A stretch of DNA of 64,000 nucleotides from Nocardiopsis quinghaiensis. Lineage in GTDB: Bacteria > Actinomycetota > Actinomycetes > Streptosporangiales > Streptosporangiaceae. The stretch covers positions 186,001-250,000 of the forward strand of contig NZ_VWVU01000007.1 of the NCBI RefSeq assembly GCF_008638365.1. Direction: 5' to 3'. The notes under the pieces are model-generated. The model had not been told where the DNA came from. It ran no database searches and saw only the letters and a list, made by a program, of their open reading frames with translations. The translations under genes were made by a program, and so were the position numbers. Below, one piece after another: positions 59,031 to 64,000 of this stretch (position 1 is its first letter; every line of letters starts with the position of its first letter).

Positions 59031-60785
59031 GTGGGACGTCACCGCGGAAGATACGCAGAAGAACCCTCCAGCCGCGCCAGGCGCCGCCGCGGCCGCGGTG
59101 GCGCCTTCGCCGCCCTGGCCGCGGCGCTGGTGATCGTGCTCGGTCTGACCGTGGCGGGCGTCTACATGTTCGGTCAGGCCGACGGCTGCGGCGGATCCGA
59201 CATCACACTGGACGTCGCGGTCAGCCCCGAGCTGGCCCCCGCCCTGGACGAGGTCGCCTCGGGCTTCAACACCGAGGAACACCAGGTGGACGGGCGCTGC
59301 GTGTACGCGGAGGTGCGCCAGGTCGACTCCGCCAACGTCGCCTTCGGCATCACCGGTGCCGGCGCCACCATGGGCGACACCGAGTCCGACGTGTGGATCC
59401 CGGACTCCTCGATATGGCCGCGCCTGGTGCAGAGCGAGGCGGGCGACGCCGTCATCACCGAGACCGGGACCTCCGTGGCCCGCTCGCCGCTGGTCCTGGC
59501 CGAGCTCGCCGAGCACGCCGACGACAGCGGAGGCCCCAGTGCCTGGGCGGACGTCATCCCCACCTCCGCGCCCGGCGAGGGGGGTCGCACGGTCCGCGTC
59601 GTCGACCCCGCGCGCAGTTCCACCGGCATGGGCACCCTCTACCTGTTGCAGGGGGCGCTGAAGGAGAACAGCCCCGACACCGCGACCTTCAACACGCGCA
59701 TGACCGCCGCGCTGCAGGCCCTGCACCAGGGAGCCTCCCCCGACGAGGAGGCCGCCTTCCTCGCCTTCAGCGGGGGCACCGCCGAGGCCCCGCCGGCGAT
59801 GGTGATGTCGGAGCAGGCCGTGTGGCGCTACAACTCCGCGCACTCGGAGGCCGGCGCCCGGGCCAGCTATGTGGAGGGCGACACCTACTACCTCGACTAC
59901 CCGTACATCGTGCGCAGCGAGGAGAGCGACGTCACCCGCGCCGCCGAGGAGTTCCGCACGGCGGTGCGCGGCGACGCGGCCCAGACCCGCATCCTCGAAC
60001 AGGGCTTCCGCGGCTCCGAAGGCGAGGTCGACACGTCCGTGCTCACCGAGGACGCCGGCTTCACGGAGGAGCCGCCCACCGAGCTGGCCACGCCGTCCGA
60101 GGGCGCGACCAACGATCTGATCCGTGCCTGGAACCAGCTCAAGATGGACTCCCGGGTGCTCACGATCGTGGACGTCTCCGGATCCATGCTGGCCGAGGTG
60201 CCGGGAACCGGGATGACCCGCATGCAGGTGGCCAGCGCCGCGGCCGCCGAGGGGCTGCAGATGTTCACGGACAGCTCGGAGCTGGGCCTGTGGAAGTTCT
60301 CCACCAACGTCAACGGCGACCTGCACTACCAGGAGACCGCCCCGATCCGCGAGCTGCAGGCGACCGTCGAGGGCGACACCACGCACAGGGACGTCATGGC
60401 GAACGCGCTGGGCTCGCTCGCGCCGATGCCGCAGGGTGACACGGCGCTGTACGACACCTACCTGGCCGCCTACCAGGAGATGTCGAGCACCTACCGGCCT
60501 GACCGGACCAACGTCGTCCTCATGCTCACCGACGGGGACAACGACAACCCCGACGGCCTGGAGCTGGACGGGCTGATGTCCCAGATCAACGACATAGCGG
60601 ACCCGTCCCGGCCGATCCCGATCATCACGATCGCGTTCGGGCCGGACGTGCAGAACCTGGAACCGCTCCAGGAGATCGCCGCGGCCACCGGCGGCGCCGC
60701 GTACATGACGGAGGACCCCACCGAGATCGGCCAGATCTTCCTCCAGGCGTTCTCCCTGCGCATCTCGGAGAACGAGACCGAGTAG
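59031..60785 (+). CDS. Membrane-anchored solute-binding/VWA protein, copy 2, intact MIDAS
   Basis: The 584-residue paralogue of copy 1 has a basic N-terminus (RHRGRYAEEPSSRARRRRGR), a helix (about 26-48), the solute-binding domain (about 57-340; LDVAVSPELAPALDEVASGF) and a VWA domain with intact MIDAS: DVSGS (Asp381, Ser383, Ser385) and MLTDGDND. The two domain-1 Cys (DGCGGS and DGRCVYA) are kept. It should bind a protein or peptide ligand outside the cell with a metal ion. GTG 59031 has GAGGAAA just upstream. A perfect 15-bp terminator follows. Confidence 0.85.
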   Translation: MGRHRGRYAEEPSSRARRRRGRGGAFAALAAALVIVLGLTVAGVYMFGQADGCGGSDITLDVAVSPELAPALDEVASGFNTEEHQVDGRCVYAEVRQVDSANVAFGITGAGATMGDTESDVWIPDSSIWPRLVQSEAGDAVITETGTSVARSPLVLAELAEHADDSGGPSAWADVIPTSAPGEGGRTVRVVDPARSSTGMGTLYLLQGALKENSPDTATFNTRMTAALQALHQGASPDEEAAFLAFSGGTAEAPPAMVMSEQAVWRYNSAHSEAGARASYVEGDTYYLDYPYIVRSEESDVTRAAEEFRTAVRGDAAQTRILEQGFRGSEGEVDTSVLTEDAGFTEEPPTELATPSEGATNDLIRAWNQLKMDSRVLTIVDVSGSMLAEVPGTGMTRMQVASAAAAEGLQMFTDSSELGLWKFSTNVNGDLHYQETAPIRELQATVEGDTTHRDVMANALGSLAPMPQGDTALYDTYLAAYQEMSSTYRPDRTNVVLMLTDGDNDNPDGLELDGLMSQINDIADPSRPIPIITIAFGPDVQNLEPLQEIAAATGGAAYMTEDPTEIGQIFLQAFSLRISENETE

Positions 60786-60803
60786 GCCTCTCCTCCGGCG
60801 ACA

Positions 60804-60836
60804 TCCGGGCCGCGGCGTGTGACGCCGCGGCCCGGA
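60804..60836 (+). terminator. Strong terminator of VWA copy 2
   Basis: TCCGGGCCGCGGCGT and its exact reverse complement form a 15-bp stem with a 3-base loop, 18 bases after the stop. Confidence 0.88.
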
Positions 60837-61159
60837 CCCGTGTCAGGGGTCGGGAACAGGGGAACCGGGACCGGAACGGTTCCTCCCGCCGTGTGCGCGG
60901 TGTGAGCGATGTGCGCGCAGTGCTCTCGCGGTACGGGGCACCGGACGGAACCCGGAGTGACAAGTCCCTGTCCTTCCCCGGAGGGGCTATGGACTTCTTC
61001 CCCGGGTTGACGTACCCAGAAAGGAGCCGGGGCCTGTCCCCACGGCGGCCGCCCCTCCGGGACGCCGCGGTTCGGGGAGGGGGAGGGGAACAGGACCTGC
61101 TCGTCCGGGTCTCCCCCGCGCGCCGGACCCGGCACACGACGACCGGATGGGGGAAGGCC
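60837..61159. other. Intergenic region before the amidase-like gene
   Basis: There are short inverted repeats, GGAACCG/CGGTTCC near 60862-60885 and AAGTCC/GGACTT near 60962-60996, but no recognised operator or gene. Confidence 0.35.
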
Positions 61160-61789
61160 ATGGCGGAGGCGTGGATGCCCGGCGCCGAGAGGCTCGACGG
61201 CGGAGCCGTCCGGACACCTCCCGGAATCGGCGCCCCTCGCGCCGTGTGGACGGTGACGGAGTCGGACCCCGGGGCCTGGTCCGCGCGCGAGGAGGCGCGG
61301 CGGATGGTGGACGAGGAGCGCACCGCACACCTGGTGTGGAACCCGTTGACCGGTGAGGTGGTCCAGACCCTGGCGGCGACCCGCCGCAGCCGGGTGGCAC
61401 TGGGCAGCACCCACCAGTACGGACTGCACCTCGACCACGGGCACGAGGGACGGGTGTGCCTGGTGGTGGCGGCGATCGCCTCTCGGGAGGCACCCTTCAC
61501 CGACGGTCCGATGCTCGGACTGGCCCCGATCCTGGCGTGGACGGACTCGTGGGGAGTGGCACGGACCTGGCACGCGGGCCCTCCGGGGAGGGAAGGGGTC
61601 AAGGCCGGGGAGGCGGCGCGTCAGTGGGCCCGGGGCGGCCACTTCGGCCACGACCAGGTACCGGGCTCCTGCGCCAAGGGGCCGGGAAGGCTGGACACCG
61701 CGCGCCTGCTGGCCACCGGTCCGCCCGTGGAGGGGGCGTCCCGCGCTCCGCGCACCCGCCCGGAACCACGACGCTCTGCGACCACGTGA
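61160..61789 (+). CDS. Amidase_2/PGRP-like protein (tentative)
   Basis: The 209-residue protein shows the order seen in actinobacterial endolysin-like amidase proteins: AHLVWNPLTGEVVQTLAATR, GRVCLVVAAIASREAPFTDG, LAPILAWTDSWGVARTW and ARGGHFGHDQVPGSCAKG. In related proteins the His of a GHFGH motif and a later Asp-Pro-Gly are zinc or substrate sites. Here the last is GPGRLD. Full zinc ligands (His, His, Cys) are not certain, so activity on muramoyl-Ala bonds is only a suggestion. ATG 61160 is chosen for GGGGAAGG just upstream and the start of conserved sequence. There is no signal peptide. Confidence 0.55.
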   Translation: MAEAWMPGAERLDGGAVRTPPGIGAPRAVWTVTESDPGAWSAREEARRMVDEERTAHLVWNPLTGEVVQTLAATRRSRVALGSTHQYGLHLDHGHEGRVCLVVAAIASREAPFTDGPMLGLAPILAWTDSWGVARTWHAGPPGREGVKAGEAARQWARGGHFGHDQVPGSCAKGPGRLDTARLLATGPPVEGASRAPRTRPEPRRSATT

Positions 61790-61875
61790 GTACGGGACGG
61801 AAGGAGGGAAAAGCACCGAACGCCCCGAACAGGAGGAACCGGGTACCGCTGGTTCACCACCGGCCCACAACCCCT

Positions 61876-61888
61876 TAGTCTGTCGCCC
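61876..61888 (+). promoter_or_regulatory. Leaderless promoter of the DUF2510 gene
   Basis: TAGTCT (61876-61881) lies exactly seven bases before ATG 61889, and no ribosome site is present. A GTTCAC at 61852 could be a weak -35 with an 18-base spacer. Confidence 0.6.
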
Positions 61889-63706
61889 ATGGGTGGATCT
61901 ATCGAGCCGGGTTGGTACGCGGACCCGCAGGGCGACGCGCAGACGCTCAGATGGTGGAACGGTGACGAGTGGACGCGGCACACCCGTTCCCTGAGCGAAC
62001 TCCAGGGAGGTGCCGACGGCTCCGACGAGGAGGCCGCCACCACCCACCTGGGCGGTTCCGGGCCGCGGGACTCCCCCTCCGAAGAGGAGGACACCGGAAC
62101 GGTACGGCTGGGCCCCTCCCCGGCTCCCGCGCCGGTCGACGACGATCCCAGCACCATGCGGATCAACCCCTCCTGGGCCCAGGGCGGGGCCGACGGTCCC
62201 GCCGCCCCCGTGGACGACGATCCCAGCACCATACGCATCAACCCCTCCCCGGCTCAGGACTCCCCCCAGCAGGACACCGCCCCGCCGTTCCCCCAGGCCT
62301 CCCAAGCCCCCATCGACGACGAGCCCAGCACCATGCGGATCAACCCGTCGTGGGCGCAGGGCTCCTCCCCCGCTCCTCAGACCTCCGCCCCCCAGGCCCC
62401 CGTCGACGACGAACCCGGCACCATGCGGGTCGGCCCCTCCGCCCCGTCCGGACGCGACGATGACGAGCTGCCCACCGCGGACCTCTCCGGCGACGAGATC
62501 CCCACGTCGGATCTGAGCGACGCCGTCGGCGGCGAGGACGTACCGCGCACGGCCGTGTTCGACCCGGGGGCCTCCGGTGACGCCCCGCGCACCGCGGTGT
62601 TCCCCCCTTCCGGGGGCGAGCCCTCCGGGACCGCCGTGTTCGACCCCGCCGACCCGGCGTTCTCGGGTGGTACGGGCGAGGAGGACGACAATAGGGGCGG
62701 CAAGTTCAACAAGTTCCTCGGCAGCCTCAAGGAGGGGTGGGCCGACCTGTCCGAGGAGCGCAAGGAGCAGCGCCGCCAGGCCGAGGAGGCCGCCGCCAAG
62801 CAGCGTGAGGAGGAGGCCCGGCGCCAGGCCGAGGAGCAGGCCAGGAATCCGTCCGGGCAGGCCGGGCAGGCCCCGGGCACCGCCGACGACGCACCGGCCG
62901 ACACCCGGTCGGGCGCCTCGTGGGCCCCGCCAGGGCAGCAGCCCTCCGCTCCGGAGGCTCCCGGGCAGCAGACACCCGGCCAGTCGGCCTCCGGCGCCCA
63001 GGCACCGCCCGCCCAGCAGCATTCCGGCGCACAGCCTCCCGGTGCGCCGCCCTCCGGCCCGCAGCGTCCCGGCGCGCAGCCCTCCGGTCCGCAGTACGGC
63101 TACTCCGCCGGGGCCACGCCCCCGTCCGGTCCGCAGCCGGGCATGTTCTCACCCCAGCGGCAGGCCGGTCCGCAGCCGCCGCCGTCGGGTCCCCAGCAGG
63201 GCTATCCCCAGTACCCGCCGCCCCATCAGGGCGGTTTCCCGCCTCCCGGGTACCCGCCCCCGCCGCAGGGAGGCCACCCGAACACACCGCCGCGCCCGCC
63301 GCAGGGTCCGCCGCCGGGTCCCCCCGGGCATCCTCCGCATGCGATGGGCCGCCCCGGTCCGCCCCCCGGGTTCCCGCCGGCGCCCGGCCCGATGGCCGGT
63401 GGTCCGCACGGTCCCGGAGGGCAGCCGCCGATGGGCGGTTACCCCGGGGGCCCCCAGGGGCCCCAGTGGGGACAGCCGGGTCCGGGGCAGCCTCCGGGCG
63501 GGTATCCCTACCAGCAGCGGCCCCCGCAGCAGCCCAGGAGGAAGAAGAAGCGCGGCTGTGGCTGCGGATGCTTCTTCTTCCTCCTGATCGTGCTCGTCGT
63601 CGCGGCTCTGGCCTATCTCCAGTTCTGGGACGTGTGGGACTGGATGTACGAGCTCATCGGCGTGGGCGCACCGCCCGGCGTCTCGGACAACTGGGTCTGG
63701 GACTGA
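61889..63706 (+). CDS. DUF2510 membrane protein with repeated kinase-type Thr motifs
   Basis: The 605-residue protein starts with a DUF2510 domain (about 5-35: EPGWYADPQGDAQTLRWWNG, WTRHTRS). Residues 66-252 carry repeats in which an acidic run precedes Thr with a large hydrophobic residue at +3: TVRL (Thr71), TMRI or TIRI (89, 114, 148), TMRV (178), TADL and TSDL (196, 206), TAVF (221, 235, 248). This fits the target rule of actinobacterial Ser/Thr kinases. A charged coiled coil (about 270-325), a Pro/Gly-rich stretch and a C-terminal helix after RRKKKRGCGCGC follow, so the N-terminus is cytosolic. A multi-site phospho-scaffold is the inferred role. Confidence 0.78.
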   Translation: MGGSIEPGWYADPQGDAQTLRWWNGDEWTRHTRSLSELQGGADGSDEEAATTHLGGSGPRDSPSEEEDTGTVRLGPSPAPAPVDDDPSTMRINPSWAQGGADGPAAPVDDDPSTIRINPSPAQDSPQQDTAPPFPQASQAPIDDEPSTMRINPSWAQGSSPAPQTSAPQAPVDDEPGTMRVGPSAPSGRDDDELPTADLSGDEIPTSDLSDAVGGEDVPRTAVFDPGASGDAPRTAVFPPSGGEPSGTAVFDPADPAFSGGTGEEDDNRGGKFNKFLGSLKEGWADLSEERKEQRRQAEEAAAKQREEEARRQAEEQARNPSGQAGQAPGTADDAPADTRSGASWAPPGQQPSAPEAPGQQTPGQSASGAQAPPAQQHSGAQPPGAPPSGPQRPGAQPSGPQYGYSAGATPPSGPQPGMFSPQRQAGPQPPPSGPQQGYPQYPPPHQGGFPPPGYPPPPQGGHPNTPPRPPQGPPPGPPGHPPHAMGRPGPPPGFPPAPGPMAGGPHGPGGQPPMGGYPGGPQGPQWGQPGPGQPPGGYPYQQRPPQQPRRKKKRGCGCGCFFFLLIVLVVAALAYLQFWDVWDWMYELIGVGAPPGVSDNWVWD

Positions 63707-63718
63707 CCCGGGTCTCCC

Positions 63719-63750
63719 AGGGGCGGTCGGACAGCGTTGCGGCCGCCCCT
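63719..63750 (+). terminator. Terminator of the DUF2510 gene
   Basis: AGGGGCGG and CCGCCCCT pair around a 16-base loop, 13 bases after the stop. Confidence 0.65.
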
Positions 63751-63780
63751 TCGCCATCCCCGGCGCTGCTCACGAGCCCC

Positions 63781-63793
63781 TAAGCTGACCGGT
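63781..63793 (+). promoter_or_regulatory. Leaderless promoter of orn
   Basis: TAAGCT (63781-63786) lies exactly seven bases before ATG 63794, and there is no ribosome site. The spacing equals that of the DUF2510 gene. Confidence 0.6.
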
Positions 63794-64000
63794 ATGACTG
63801 ACAGTTTGGTGTGGATCGACTGCGAGATGACGGGCCTGGACTTCGAGAGCGACGCGCTGATCGAGGTGGCCTGTCTGATCACCGACGGGGAGCTCAACAT
63901 CCTCGACGAGGGTGTGGACGTCGTGATCAGACCCCCGCAGGACGCACTGGACCGCATGGGCGACTTCGTGCGCAACATGCACACCACCTCCGGACTGCTG
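63794..64000 (+). CDS. orn: Oligoribonuclease, 3' part outside the window
   Basis: Orn degrades RNA dinucleotides to mononucleotides and is essential in many bacteria. The visible 69 residues include the DEDD exonuclease motif [21 protein letters not shown] (Asp and Glu metal ligands), then [17 protein letters not shown] and MHTTSGLL, all typical of the family. Motifs II and III lie beyond the window. The ATG has no ribosome site and sits seven bases after a -10 box, so the mRNA is probably leaderless. Confidence 0.95.
   Translation, partial: MTDSLVWIDCEMTGLDFESDALIEVACLITDGELNILDEGVDVVIRPPQDALDRMGDFVRNMHTTSGLL

Noticed and set aside
60893-61159. N-terminal extension of the amidase-like protein
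   Set aside because: It is Arg/Gly-rich and not conserved-looking; ATG 61160 has a ribosome site and starts the recognisable part.
1-64000. tRNA, rRNA, CRISPR arrays, transposases
   Set aside because: No T-loop consensus with a fitting acceptor stem, no regular short repeats with spacers and no transposase motif was seen.

Overview
This 64 kb window is very GC-rich, with strong G/C preference at third codon positions, many GTG and TTG starts and few gaps. Everything points to a high-GC actinobacterium. Its gene families (DasR-type operator, 6C-like RNA, DUF2510, DUF6457 and SSI-like proteins, AGCS transporter, MocR regulator) fit the Streptosporangiales, probably Nocardiopsis or a close relative. 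The genus is an inference that I could not test by database search. I see no tRNA, rRNA, CRISPR array, transposase, integrase or phage gene, so this looks like chromosome with lineage-specific accessory blocks.

Layout. 1-9.9 kb: the end of sbcC, a small membrane protein, a CopD/CtaG copper and cytochrome-oxidase assembly protein, alanine dehydrogenase (ald) flanked by two enzyme homologues that have lost catalytic residues, and a MaoC hydratase. 10.1-18.9 kb: a minus-strand envelope-glycan block with a membrane-anchored methyltransferase and two tandem copies of a glycosyltransferase pair; DNA stretches between the copies are identical. 19.9-26.3 kb: Mn superoxide dismutase, a MocR regulator divergent from a DUF3291 gene, and biotin genes bioA-bioD divergent from bioF. 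26.3-39.4 kb: SGNH hydrolase, ornithine aminotransferase, acyl-CoA synthetase, a DUF368 lipid-carrier translocase, a TPP riboswitch with thiD, a sodium/amino-acid symporter, an MgtA-like mannosyltransferase, and an aminotransferase divergent from a LysR regulator whose start codon lies inside a palindrome.

39.5-50.4 kb: a coiled-coil orphan, a DMT transporter with a GT4 glycosyltransferase, a beta-N-acetylhexosaminidase with a DasR site (dre), an amino acid deaminase, a secreted GDPD with a PHO-box-like repeat, a secreted protein of unknown function and a gamma-glutamyltransferase. At 50.5-50.7 kb there is an orphan small-RNA gene: promoter, two hairpins with CCCCCTCC loops and a strong terminator, which is the architecture of actinobacterial 6C RNA. 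50.9-55.8 kb: an NlpC/P60 hydrolase with an FtsX/MacB-like ectodomain, a shortened family A DNA polymerase, a 2-hydroxyacid dehydrogenase and a SpoU methyltransferase. 55.8-64 kb: an envelope-facing block with a membrane-anchored SSI-like inhibitor, two tandem solute-binding/VWA proteins (one MIDAS intact, one degraded), an amidase-like protein, and a DUF2510 membrane protein carrying about ten kinase-type Thr motifs. It ends in the start of orn.

The strongest leads are the 6C-like RNA, the two inactive-looking enzymes around ald, the duplicated glycosyltransferase pair, the phospho-acceptor array and the VWA pair.
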